64,000 nt of DNA, taken from Streptomyces phaeoluteigriseus (GTDB lineage Bacteria; Actinomycetota; Actinomycetes; Streptomycetales; Streptomycetaceae). The DNA is taken from positions 1,045,584 to 1,109,583 of the forward strand of contig NZ_MPOH02000011.1 in the NCBI RefSeq assembly GCF_001896135.2. The letters run 5' to 3'. The notes beneath the pieces were generated by a model, which was not told the DNA's origin, ran no database searches, and saw only the letters and a program-made list of their open reading frames with translations. The position numbers were made by a program, and so were the translations under genes. Below, one piece after another: positions 25,523 to 32,938 of this stretch. Within the stretch, counting starts at the first letter, position 1. Each line of letters opens with the position of its first letter.

Positions 25523-26113
25523 GTGCCTCCCGACCCAGTGAAGACCTCACCCACCGTGCCCGCCCAGGCCCGCCCCTCCGGGCATGCTGTGGGGGTGAGC
25601 AACGACGAGTTCCGTGCCGCCATGTCCCGGCTGGCCGGCGGCGTGGTCCTGGTGACCGCGCAGGAGGCCCCGCTGGACCCGGACGACCCGGGATCGCCGG
25701 AGGGCGAGAACGCCGGGATGACGGCCACGGCGTTCCTGTCCGTCTCCCTGGAACCGCCCCTGGTGCTGGTCAGCCTGCGCACGGGCTCCCGGATGGACGA
25801 CCTGATCGACGAGCAGCCCCTGTGGGGGGTGTCGGTGCTGTCGGAGAGCCAGCGGCACATCGCCGGACGCTTCGCGATGAAGGGCCGGCTCAGCGACCGG
25901 CTCCTCTTCGAGGACATCCCGTACACCCGCGGCGAGACCACCGGCGCCCCCCTGGTCGGCGGCGCGCTGGCCACCCTGGAGTGCCGTACCGAGCAGCGGG
26001 TGGAGGCCGGGGACCACACCCTGGTGATCGGCCGGGTGCTGACCGCGCACGTGCCGAGCACGGAGGGCGGACCCCTGCTCTATTTCAAGGGCCGTTACCG
26101 CCACCTGAACTGA
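25523..26113 (+). CDS. Flavin reductase-like (FMN-binding split barrel) protein
   Basis: A 196-residue member of the flavin reductase-like family: AAMSRLAGGVVLVTAQ, GMTATAFLSVSLEPPLVLVS (FMN-binding loop), WGVSVLSESQRHIAGRFA and LLYFKGRYRHL. It would reduce FMN/FAD or serve as the reductase of a two-component monooxygenase, though no partner oxygenase is adjacent. GTG 25523 is preferred because TAGCGT (25510-25515) lies seven bases upstream, a leaderless arrangement; a GTG or ATG further in is possible. Confidence 0.85.
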   Translation: MPPDPVKTSPTVPAQARPSGHAVGVSNDEFRAAMSRLAGGVVLVTAQEAPLDPDDPGSPEGENAGMTATAFLSVSLEPPLVLVSLRTGSRMDDLIDEQPLWGVSVLSESQRHIAGRFAMKGRLSDRLLFEDIPYTRGETTGAPLVGGALATLECRTEQRVEAGDHTLVIGRVLTAHVPSTEGGPLLYFKGRYRHLN

Positions 26114-26161
26114 ACGGCAATTCAGTGGCCACGCGCTGAACCCTCTTCCTAGGCTGCCCGC

Positions 26162-26653
26162 ATGACGACCCCCTCGGCGACTTCCACCGTCCGTCTCGAA
26201 GAAATAACCCCCGCAAATCTGGAAGCCGCTCTCGGCATTCGGGTCCTGCCCGAGCAGGAATTCGCGGTCTCGCCCGTGGTGAAGTCGCTCGCCGAGGCCT
26301 ATGTGCATCCCGGGGTCGCCTGGCCGCGCCTGATCGTCGACGGCGAGCGCCCCGTCGGCTTCCTGATGGCCTTCCTCGACATCGACTGGCGCGGCGACGG
26401 CAGCCTGATCCGCTCCGGCCTGTGGCGGCTGAACATCGCCGCCGGCGAGCAGGGCCGCGGCTACGGCCGTTTCGCCGTCGAGTCCGTCGCCGACCGGATC
26501 CGCCGCCGCGGCGGGAAGGAGCTGTACGTCACCTGGCACCCCGGGGACCACGGCCCCGAGGGCTTCTACCGCGGCCTGGGCTTCCGTGACACGGGGGAGC
26601 GGAGCGAGGGCGAGACGGTGGGGGTGCTGGCACTGGAGCGTGTACGAGCGTGA
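26162..26653 (+). CDS. GNAT acetyltransferase (spermidine-type)
   Basis: A 163-residue GNAT protein. VRLEEITPANLEAALGIRV resembles the spermine/spermidine acetyltransferase N-terminus, the acetyl-CoA loop is AAGEQGRGYGRFAVE, and WHPGDHGPEGFYRGLGFRDTG completes the fold. The substrate is not defined; polyamines are a reasonable guess. TAGGCT at 26151-26156 lies five to six bases before the ATG, indicating leaderless transcription. It follows the flavin reductase gene by 48 bases. Confidence 0.85.
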   Translation: MTTPSATSTVRLEEITPANLEAALGIRVLPEQEFAVSPVVKSLAEAYVHPGVAWPRLIVDGERPVGFLMAFLDIDWRGDGSLIRSGLWRLNIAAGEQGRGYGRFAVESVADRIRRRGGKELYVTWHPGDHGPEGFYRGLGFRDTGERSEGETVGVLALERVRA

Positions 26654-26783
26654 AGGCGGCAGAGGGCTGCCGGATTCCGGGGCGGCCGGTCGTCAGCTCG
26701 GAACGGCCCGTTGTCAGCTTCTGGGAGGGCGCGTCGTCGGCTCAGTCAGCTTCCAGGACGGCCCGTGTCCCTCACCCTCACCC

Positions 26784-27212
26784 TCATCCCCAGTCCCGCC
26801 CCGTCCTCCCCCGCTTCGTGTCCGACCGCTGCTTCTTCTGCCGCAGCCGGCGTTCGTTGATCCCGCGCGGGACACGGGTGGGGCGGCGCGGTTTGGGCGG
26901 CGGAGCCGTGGCCTCGGCGAGCAGGGCGGCCAGGCGTACGGCGGCGGTCTCGCGGTTGCGCCACTGGGAGCGGTGCTCGGAGGCACGGACGGAGACGACG
27001 CCGTCGACCAGGCGCCCGGCGAGCCGCTCCAGCGCGCGCTCCTTCCACACCTCGGGCAGTGCCTCGGTGCGCGCCAGGTCGAAGCGCAGCTCCACCTGCG
27101 AGTCGCTGGTGTTGACGTGCTGCCCGCCGGGCCCCGAGGACCGCGAGAAACGCCACACCAGCTCGGCCTCGGGAAGGGAGACGGAGCCTCTGATGACATG
27201 GGGACCGGACAT
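26784..27212 (-). CDS. arfB: ArfB/YaeJ-type peptidyl-tRNA hydrolase
   Basis: A 142-residue release-factor-like protein with the catalytic GGQ at residues 29-31 (RSSGPGGQHVN), the following SQVELRFDL strand and RASEHRSQWRNRETAAVR. It lacks codon-recognition domains and ends in a basic tail (INERRLRQKKQRSDTKRGR), as in ArfB/ICT1, which enters the empty mRNA channel to rescue stalled ribosomes. Start at MSGPHV (27212) rather than 27221 is favoured by family pattern. It converges with the acetyltransferase gene. Confidence 0.88.
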   Translation of the reverse strand: MSGPHVIRGSVSLPEAELVWRFSRSSGPGGQHVNTSDSQVELRFDLARTEALPEVWKERALERLAGRLVDGVVSVRASEHRSQWRNRETAAVRLAALLAEATAPPPKPRRPTRVPRGINERRLRQKKQRSDTKRGRTGRDWG

Positions 27213-27368
27213 GCCGTACATGTTCCCTCGCCTGACCCGTCCACGTCACGCGAATTAGGGTTTGGCAAAGAAAGTAAAGACACGGGGAACCTTGAGCGCC
27301 CCTCGCGGCGTTCATAGGGGTAGCTGTAGCTTCGTGCCCGTCACAGAACTAGGGAAGGACTCCCCACA

Positions 27369-27944
27369 ATGGCTGTAAGCCTGTCCAAGGGTGGCAACGT
27401 CTCGCTCACCAAGGAGGCTCCGGGCCTGACCGCCGTCACCGTGGGCCTGGGCTGGGACGTCCGCACCACCACCGGCACGGACTTCGACCTCGACGCCTCG
27501 GCGATCGCGGTCAACCCGGAGGGCAAGGTCTACTCCGACGCCCACTTCGTCTTCTTCAACAACAAGCAGACGCCGGACCAGACCATCGTCCACACCGGTG
27601 ACAACCGCACGGGCGAGGGCGCGGGCGACGACGAGGCGATCAACGTCAACCTCGCCGGCCTCCCGGCCGATGTCGACAAGATCGTCTTCCCGGTCTCGAT
27701 CTACGACGCGGAGAACCGCTCGCAGAACTTCGGCCAGGTCCGCAACGCGTACATCCGCATCCTCAACCAGGCCGGTGGCGCCGAGATCGCGCGCTACGAC
27801 CTGTCGGAGGACGCGGCCACCGAGACGGCCATGGTCTTCGGCGAGCTGTACCGCAACGGCGCCGAGTGGAAGTTCCGCGCCGTGGGCCAGGGTTACGCCT
27901 CGGGCCTCGTGGGCATCGCCCAGGACTTCGGCGTCAACGTCTGA
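27369..27944 (+). CDS. TerD-family stress protein
   Basis: A 191-residue TerD-domain protein (MAVSLSKGGNVSLTKEAPGL; GTDFDLDASAIAVN; HFVFFNNKQTPD; GDDEAINVNLAGLP; NRSQNFGQVRNAYIRI). TerD proteins bind calcium through the acidic loops DFDLDAS and GDDE and are linked to tellurite and stress resistance; streptomycetes carry many copies linked to development. AAGGACT precedes the ATG and the leader (27260-27330) is AT-richer with possible promoter elements. Monocistronic, ended by a clear hairpin. Confidence 0.93.
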   Translation: MAVSLSKGGNVSLTKEAPGLTAVTVGLGWDVRTTTGTDFDLDASAIAVNPEGKVYSDAHFVFFNNKQTPDQTIVHTGDNRTGEGAGDDEAINVNLAGLPADVDKIVFPVSIYDAENRSQNFGQVRNAYIRILNQAGGAEIARYDLSEDAATETAMVFGELYRNGAEWKFRAVGQGYASGLVGIAQDFGVNV

Positions 27945-27962
27945 GTCCCGCTCACCCCTCAC

Positions 27963-27994
27963 CGGAGCCCCCGCCCACTCGGCCGGGGGCTCCG
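27963..27994 (+). terminator. Terminator of the TerD gene
   Basis: CGGAGCCCCCG (27963-27973) and CGGGGGCTCCG (27984-27994) form an 11-bp stem with a ten-base loop, 19 bases past the stop. Confidence 0.85.
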
Positions 27995-28062
27995 CTGTCG
28001 TACGGCGGCGAGGACCCACCCTGATGCGGCCCAGAAGTCCCGGAGTCGCGCCACCGGCACGG

Positions 28063-28138
28063 GACGAGGCGGTCGGGACGAGGCGGTCGGGACGATGTGA
28101 TCGGTACTCGGTGATCGGTACTCGGTGATCGGTACGCG
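28063..28138 (+). repeat. Two adjacent 14-bp tandem arrays
   Basis: GACGAGGCGGTCGG occurs twice (28063-28076, 28077-28090); after six bases GTGATCGGTACTCG occurs three times (28097-28110, 28111-28124, 28125-28138, the last with one change). The two units differ in sequence but have the same length. Non-coding, between TerD and the small minus-strand gene. Confidence 0.9.
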
Positions 28139-28211
28139 GCTCGGCCGTGCCGCTCAGCCAGCCTGAGCCCTGATGGCGAGTCCGTCGCTCTTCTCTCCCC
28201 GGACGGAACGA

Positions 28212-28409
28212 CTAGGGAACAGCGACCGCCGCCCTCGGCGCGGCGGCCAGCCGCAGGCCGACCTCCACGAGGGTCCAACCGAGGCGGGTCCGGAGGTCCC
28301 GAGGGTCCCGAGGGCGCCGGGCCACGGCCGCGAGACGGTACGCGTCGGCTTCGGCGCGGAGGTCGGCGGCGCGGACGTGGTGCGGGGCGAGGTGTGTCTC
28401 GGAGTGCAT
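28212..28409 (-). CDS. Small hypothetical protein downstream of ArsR-type regulator
   Basis: A 65-residue protein: MHSETHLAPHHVRAADLRAE, an Arg/Ala-rich middle and the end RTRLGWTLVEVGLRLAAAP. No family is recognised with certainty, but short proteins with the ending LGWTLVEVGLRL occur widely in Streptomyces (from memory). It starts 13 bases after the regulator stop on the same strand, so it is probably co-transcribed with it. Confidence 0.5.
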   Translation of the reverse strand: MHSETHLAPHHVRAADLRAEADAYRLAAVARRPRDPRDLRTRLGWTLVEVGLRLAAAPRAAVAVP

Positions 28410-28422
28410 CGGCTGTGGCCTC

Positions 28423-29007
28423 TCATTCCGTGGTGAGGGGGAATGCGCGGGTATGGATGCGTACCTGAGCGGTGTCGGCGTCGCCCTCTTCGGTGACCCG
28501 GTCGCGGTAGGTGTCGACGAGCGCGTGCATCTTCTCGACGAGTTCCCGGGTGAGTTCGGGCGTCAGCCGTAGCGTCGCGCTGCTCATGTCCCAGGTGCGG
28601 TTCCACTCCTCCGGCCATGCGTGGCGGTTGCCGAGCCATGTCGACAGGTCCCGCCCCTGGGCGGTCGCGACCTCGTGGAGATACGTGTCGGCGGCCCCGC
28701 GTACGTCCGGGTTGGGGTCCATGAGCAGGGCGTCGTCGAAGCTCAGGCCCTGGTGGGCCGCCTTCCACCACCGCTCCCGGCCCTTGCCCCGCTCGGGGGC
28801 GTCCTCGATGAAGCCGTGGGCGGCGAGCTGTCGCAGGTGGTAGCTGGTGGCCCCGCTGGACTCGCCCAGCCTGGCGGCGAGTTGGGACGCGGTGGCCGGA
28901 CCGCCGAAGCGCAGGGCGTCCAGCAGCTGCATGCGCAGGGGATGCGCGAGCCCACGCAGGGAGCGGGCGTCGAGGCTGCGGACCTGGGGGTCCTGGGGCT
29001 CGTTCAT
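28423..29007 (-). CDS. ArsR-type winged-helix transcriptional regulator
   Basis: A 194-residue regulator. Residues about 12-75 form the winged helix (LRGLAHPLRMQLLDALRFGG, TASQLAARLGESSGATSYHL, RQLAAHGFIED); the C-terminal half (ERWWKAAHQGLSFDDALLM onward) is the ligand or dimer part found in streptomycete MarR/ArsR-like regulators of transporters. ATG 29007 is supported by TACTCT six bases upstream (leaderless). A 42-bp interrupted palindrome at 29026-29067, overlapping where the -35 region would lie, is a likely autoregulatory operator. No transporter gene lies beside it. Confidence 0.85.
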   Translation of the reverse strand: MNEPQDPQVRSLDARSLRGLAHPLRMQLLDALRFGGPATASQLAARLGESSGATSYHLRQLAAHGFIEDAPERGKGRERWWKAAHQGLSFDDALLMDPNPDVRGAADTYLHEVATAQGRDLSTWLGNRHAWPEEWNRTWDMSSATLRLTPELTRELVEKMHALVDTYRDRVTEEGDADTAQVRIHTRAFPLTTE

Positions 29008-29025
29008 GCGTAGAGAGTAGCGATC

Positions 29026-29067
29026 CAAAGGAATCGTTGCAACGCCTTCTTTGCAATGAGTCCTTTG
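29026..29067. promoter_or_regulatory. 42-bp interrupted palindrome, likely regulator operator
   Basis: CAAAGGA-N4-TTGCAA-N8-TTGCAA-N4-TCCTTTG is symmetric about its centre, with both the outer and inner arms perfect. It lies 19 bases upstream of the regulator start and is strikingly AT-rich for this genome. Confidence 0.65.
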
Positions 29068-29173
29068 TAGGGCGCGGAGGTGGGTCCGGAGTGTCCTCAC
29101 ATCCGCCGGGCAGGGGGCCGCCCACGACCACCAACCCTGCGAAGCCATGCGGTCACGCCACTAGCCTGCCCCC

Positions 29174-30133
29174 ATGCGCCTCGACCCGCTCCGCCTCACT
29201 CCCGACCACGACATTCCCGCTCCCCTGCTCGCCGAACTCACCGCGCTCTACGCCTCGGACCGGGAGTTCCAGGCGCTCAGCGGTGACTTTCCGGACCCCG
29301 ACGACATCCGGCCCGAGCAGGTGGCCAGGGCGTTGGCGGACGAGCTGGCCGATCCGGGGGCGGAGGTGCTGCTGGCGCGCGGCGGCGGGCGGCTCGTCGG
29401 GGTGGTCGTGACGCTGGCGCGGCACCCCGACCCGGACGATCCGGACCCGTGGATCGGGCTGCTGCTGGTCGACGCGGCCGTGCGGGGGCAGGGGTACGGG
29501 CGTCGGATCGCCGAGGCCGTGGAGGCACGGTTCCGTGCGGCGGGACGCGGTGGCGTACGGCTCGCCGTCCTGGACACCAACCCCAGGGGACTCGCCTTCT
29601 GGACGGCCCTCGGCTACGAGGTGACCGGGCACCGGCCCGACCTCCGGCTCGGCCGCCCCTGCGCCGTACTGCGCAAGAGCCTGCGCACCCCGCGCCGCGC
29701 GGCCCGCGTCGCCGTGGTGGACCCGGCCGGCGCGGTCCTCCTCTTCCGGTACGACAACGTCGAGGTGGGCGTGCACTGGGCGCTGCCCGGTGGCGGACTC
29801 GACGAGGGCGAGTCCCCGCGCGAAGGCGCCCTGCGGGAGCTGGCCGAGGAGACGGGGTGGACGGACCTGGAGCCGGAGGCGCTGCTGCACACCTGGGAGC
29901 ACGACTTCACCCACGGGGGCATCCCCGTCCACCAGCACGAGCACATCTACGTCACCCCGGGCCCGCGCCGGGAACCCGCCGGGCCCGACCTGGCCGCCGC
30001 CCATGCCACCGACGGCATCCTCACCTGGCGCTGGTGGACCCGCGAGGAACTGGCCGAGGAGGCGGAGCCGGTGTGGCCGGAGGGCCTCGCCGGGCTGCTC
30101 GACGCGTGGGAGGCCTCCCGCCGGCCTCGGTGA
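29174..30133 (+). CDS. GNAT acetyltransferase fused to Nudix hydrolase
   Basis: A 319-residue fusion. Residues 1-175 form a GNAT domain (LLLVDAAVRGQGYGRRIAEA is the acetyl-CoA loop; FWTALGYEVTGHRP). Residues about 180-315 form a Nudix domain with an intact Nudix box GGGLDEGESPREGALRELAE followed by ETGW, so catalytic Glu residues are present. It would acetylate one substrate and hydrolyse a nucleoside-diphosphate derivative; both are unknown. TAGCCT (29163-29168) lies five bases before ATG 29174, suggesting a leaderless mRNA. It converges with the M1 peptidase, seven bases between stops. Confidence 0.85.
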   Translation: MRLDPLRLTPDHDIPAPLLAELTALYASDREFQALSGDFPDPDDIRPEQVARALADELADPGAEVLLARGGGRLVGVVVTLARHPDPDDPDPWIGLLLVDAAVRGQGYGRRIAEAVEARFRAAGRGGVRLAVLDTNPRGLAFWTALGYEVTGHRPDLRLGRPCAVLRKSLRTPRRAARVAVVDPAGAVLLFRYDNVEVGVHWALPGGGLDEGESPREGALRELAEETGWTDLEPEALLHTWEHDFTHGGIPVHQHEHIYVTPGPRREPAGPDLAAAHATDGILTWRWWTREELAEEAEPVWPEGLAGLLDAWEASRRPR

Positions 30134-30140
30134 CGGCGGG

Positions 30141-31553
30141 TCAGGGGCGCTCCGGCCTGCCCTTCCCGTACAGCCAGTCGCGCCAGATCGGCTCGAGGTC
30201 CTTGTCCGGGGCCCGCTCCTCCACATACGCCGTGAAGTCGGCGGTGTCGGCGTTGCCATGGCGGTGGGCGGCGGTCCAGCCCTGGACGAGATCGTGGAAG
30301 GCGTCGTCGCCGACGGCCTGCCGGAGCTTGTGGACGACCATCGCGCCGCGCTGGTACACCGGGTCGGCGGAGACGTCCGCGGCGCCGGTGGGCCTCGCGG
30401 GCGGGAAGTCCCAGAGGTCCTCGTAGGTGTCCTCGCCGTGCTCGTACAGCTCGGTGAAGGTCTCCTCGGCGGTGGGGCCGCCCTCGTCCTCCGTCCACAG
30501 CCACTCGGCGTAGGTCGCGAACCCCTCGTTGAGCCACATGTCCCGCCAGGTGCGGGGGGTGACGGAGTTGCCGAACCACTGGTGGGCGAGTTCGTGGACG
30601 AGGAGTTCGATCCCGGGGGCGCCGGGGAAGACCGGACGGTTCTGGGTCTCCAGCGCGTACTCGGAGTCGCGCGGGCGGTCGACGATCGCGCCGGTGGAGG
30701 AGAAGGGGTACGGGCCGAAGTTGTACGCCGCCCACTCCATGACCTCGGGCAGCCGGGCCAGCGCGGTGCGGCTCGCGGCGGCCTGGGTGGGGTCGACGGC
30801 GACGTACACCGGCACCCCGTCCCCGGTGGTGGAGCGGGTGACGGTGTAGCGGCCGATCGCGAGCGTGGCGACATGGCTCGCCATGGGTTCGGCGGTGTGC
30901 CAGGCGAACGTCGTACGGCCGCCGGCGGTCCGCTCGCTCCTCAACTCCCCGTTGGACACGGCCGTCAGGCCCTGCGGCACGGTGACCTCGATGTCGTAGG
31001 ACGCCTTGTCGCCGGGGTGGTGGTTGCCGGGGAACCAGGCCATGGAACCGGTCGGTTCGCCCAAGGCGAGCGCCCCGTCGACGGTCCTGAGCCAGCCCTC
31101 CTTCGAGCCGTCCGGGTCGGTGATCGTCTCCGGGCGGCCGGAGTAGCGCACGGCGACCTCGAAGGTCTCGCCCTCGCCGAGGCGGTCCTCGGGGCGCACG
31201 GTCAGCTCCTGCCCGACGCGGTCGAAGGACGCCGCCCTGCCCTCGACGGTGACCTTCTCGACCGTCATGCCCAACAGGTCGAGGTCGAAGGCGGAGAGGG
31301 CATCGGTGGCGCGGGCGGTGAGACGGGCGGTGCCGGACAGACGGCGGACCGTGGGGTCGTAGGCGAGGGCCAGGTCGTAGTGGCGGACGTCGTAACCGCC
31401 GTTGCCCGCCTGCGGGAAGTACGGGTCGCCGACACCCGGGGCGCCGGCGTCGCCCTGTCCGCCCCCGTCGCAACCGGCGAGGGTGAGCGGCAGGGCGAGG
31501 CTCCAGACGACGGCCACGGCGACGGCCCTGACAAGGCGCGCGGATCGGGACAT
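30141..31553 (-). CDS. Secreted M1-family aminopeptidase lipoprotein
   Basis: A 470-residue zinc aminopeptidase. Signal with lipobox LTLAGC, then the M1 beta-saddle domain (DVRHYDLALAYDPTVRRLSG) and the zinc site LLVHELAHQWFGNSV with the downstream Glu in MWLNEGFATYAEW. A GAMEN-like loop appears as STGAIVDRPRD. Predicted to trim peptides outside the membrane. ATG 31553 is chosen because TAAGAT (minus strand, 31561-31566) lies seven bases upstream; the six extra residues from 31571 lack support. The start region itself is tandemly duplicated upstream. Confidence 0.9.
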   Translation of the reverse strand: MSRSARLVRAVAVAVVWSLALPLTLAGCDGGGQGDAGAPGVGDPYFPQAGNGGYDVRHYDLALAYDPTVRRLSGTARLTARATDALSAFDLDLLGMTVEKVTVEGRAASFDRVGQELTVRPEDRLGEGETFEVAVRYSGRPETITDPDGSKEGWLRTVDGALALGEPTGSMAWFPGNHHPGDKASYDIEVTVPQGLTAVSNGELRSERTAGGRTTFAWHTAEPMASHVATLAIGRYTVTRSTTGDGVPVYVAVDPTQAAASRTALARLPEVMEWAAYNFGPYPFSSTGAIVDRPRDSEYALETQNRPVFPGAPGIELLVHELAHQWFGNSVTPRTWRDMWLNEGFATYAEWLWTEDEGGPTAEETFTELYEHGEDTYEDLWDFPPARPTGAADVSADPVYQRGAMVVHKLRQAVGDDAFHDLVQGWTAAHRHGNADTADFTAYVEERAPDKDLEPIWRDWLYGKGRPERP

Positions 31554-31625
31554 GCCAGCGATCTTAGGCACGAGCGGACCAGGACATGCCAGCGTTCTCA
31601 GGCACGAGCGGACCAGGACATGTCA
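31547..31625 (-). repeat. 34-bp tandem copies of the M1 peptidase start region
   Basis: On the minus strand the sequence ATGTCC(C/T)GRTCCGC with a GCTGGC tail recurs at a 34-bp spacing: the real start at 31553 and copies with ATG near 31587 and 31621. Each full copy includes a -10-like hexamer, spacer and ATG, but the upstream copies hit stops. Confidence 0.8.
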
Positions 31626-31679
31626 CGGATCGAGCGCTGCGCGGGTCGGAAGAGGCCAGAGCCCCGGGCACTGAACGAG

Positions 31680-31850
31680 CCTGCACGGACCAAGGCCCCG
31701 AGCACCGCACGAGCCCGAACACACCAGAGCCCCGAGCACCCGCCCCAGCCCCAGCTCCAGCTCCAGCTCCAGCTCCAGCTCCAACACACCAGAGCCCCGA
31801 GCACCGCCCGAACCCCAACACACCAGGGCTCCAGGAGCCGTGCAGGCCGG
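31680..31850 (+). repeat. C-rich minisatellite with (CCAGCT)5
   Basis: (CCAGCT) occurs five times at 31751-31780, flanked by imperfect copies of AACACACCAGAGCCCCGAGC (near 31721 and 31784) and CCGAGCACCG. Reading frames through it are low-complexity (Pro/Ala or Gly/Ser) and not credible genes. The stretch from 31554 to 31909 therefore holds no recognised gene. Confidence 0.75.
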
Positions 31851-31909
31851 GACAGGTCAGGGATCTCGGAGAGCGCCCGCCCCCGCGGAGCCGTGACACC
31901 ATCACCTAC

Positions 31910-32410
31910 GTGCTCGACATCGGCTACGCCCTCTCCAACCGCTTCCCCGACCCCCCGCAGACCGACTACCGCCGCGCGGACGTCCGCGCGCTGCGGCACG
32001 ACCTGTTCTGCGGGGACGTCTACCTCGCCGACACCAAGGCGGACCGGGAGCTGTCCACAGCCTGGGGATGGGTTCCGGTGCTCGACTTCGCGTGGGCGCT
32101 GTGCGACATCGTGGAGCAGCTCGACCAGGACCCGAAGGGCTCCCGCGCCTCCCGCCCTCAGCACGCGGAACTGGACTTCACCGAGTCCAGCGACCGCATG
32201 CTCTTCGAGCGCCGCTTCGGCTGGGTCGACATCGAGGCCGACTGGATGCCGGCCGAGGAACCCCCGCTGAACTTCTCCTACGCCGAGCTGCGCCGCGAGG
32301 CCCGCGACTTCCTGCACGACCTGATCGCCGACCTGGTCGACCTGCACGACGACCTGGGCGAGAACCCGGCGATCTGGACCCTCCAGGCCCGCTTCCCCCG
32401 GCTGCGCTGA
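31910..32410 (+). CDS. Conserved hypothetical acidic protein
   Basis: A 166-residue acidic, soluble protein: VLDIGYALSNRFPDPPQTDY, GDVYLADTKADRELST, WVPVLDFAWALCDIVEQL, DRMLFERRFGWVDIEADWMP and a helical end. No catalytic motif or named family is recognised; the pattern looks like streptomycete hypothetical proteins of the same length. GTG 31910 is chosen because the coding pattern begins there and upstream is repeat DNA; no clear Shine-Dalgarno is visible. Function unknown. Confidence 0.7.
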   Translation: MLDIGYALSNRFPDPPQTDYRRADVRALRHDLFCGDVYLADTKADRELSTAWGWVPVLDFAWALCDIVEQLDQDPKGSRASRPQHAELDFTESSDRMLFERRFGWVDIEADWMPAEEPPLNFSYAELRREARDFLHDLIADLVDLHDDLGENPAIWTLQARFPRLR

Positions 32411-32469
32411 GGCCCCCGTCCGGCGAGCCCGATCGGCCTCCGCCTCGGCCGACCCGCCAGCGACCCGCC

Positions 32470-32912
32470 TCAGCCGACCCGCGTCGGCCGCACCGCCCCA
32501 CCGAGCACCACGAGATCCTCCGCCGCCGTCCCGTACGGCAGGTCTCCCCCGGCCGGTAGTGGAACCCCGTCGTCAGGCGCGGCGCGTGCAGGCCGTCGAA
32601 GTAGCCGGGGCAGGAGTCGTGGTCAAGCAGGAGTCGTGGTCAAGCAGGAGTCGTGGTCAAGCAGGAGTCGTGGTCAAGGCGGAGCACACCGTCCTCGTGG
32701 ACGAGCATCACGAGGACGTCCGAGTCGAAGACGTACGTCCCCACCGCCGGTGCCGCGAGCAGTCTGCCCAGCCCTGCCGCGAGGTCGAGCGCCGAGGTGT
32801 CCGGGTCCGGGAGGACGACGGTGTGCCCCGGCCCCACCGGCAGTGCGTACCCGGTGATGCCCTCCTCCGCCGGCAGCGGCACCGCTTCGGCGCACGGGCG
32901 TGCCACCAGCAC
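32470..32912 (-). pseudogene. Conserved hypothetical gene broken by 17-bp repeat expansion
   Basis: The minus-strand frame VLVARPCAEAVPLPAEEGIT through FDSDVLVMLVHEDGVLRLDH is well formed, then enters four copies of a 17-bp repeat and stops at 32640 (TGA made by the third copy). With one copy the frame would continue into PGYFDGLHAPRLTTGFHYRP, and, allowing one missing G near 32547, into GGDLPYGTAAEDLVVLGGAV to a stop at 32470. So the intact protein would be about 130 residues. The family is unknown. No ATG is seen; GTG 32912 or an altered start (ACG) five codons upstream is possible. It follows the pentapeptide gene by 26 bases. Confidence 0.6.
32610..32677 (+). repeat. 17-bp tandem repeat, 4 perfect copies
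   Basis: GCAGGAGTCGTGGTCAA at 32610-32626, 32627-32643, 32644-32660 and 32661-32677, all identical, followed by a diverged edge. Perfect identity suggests recent expansion by slippage. Confidence 0.95.
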
Positions 32913-32938
32913 GTTTCCGTAGAACGTCCCCCTCCGTC

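Noticed and set aside
31586..31909. Upstream extension of the 31910-32410 gene
   Set aside because: The extra residues are Pro/Ala/Glu repeats from minisatellite DNA; the protein pattern starts at GTG 31910.
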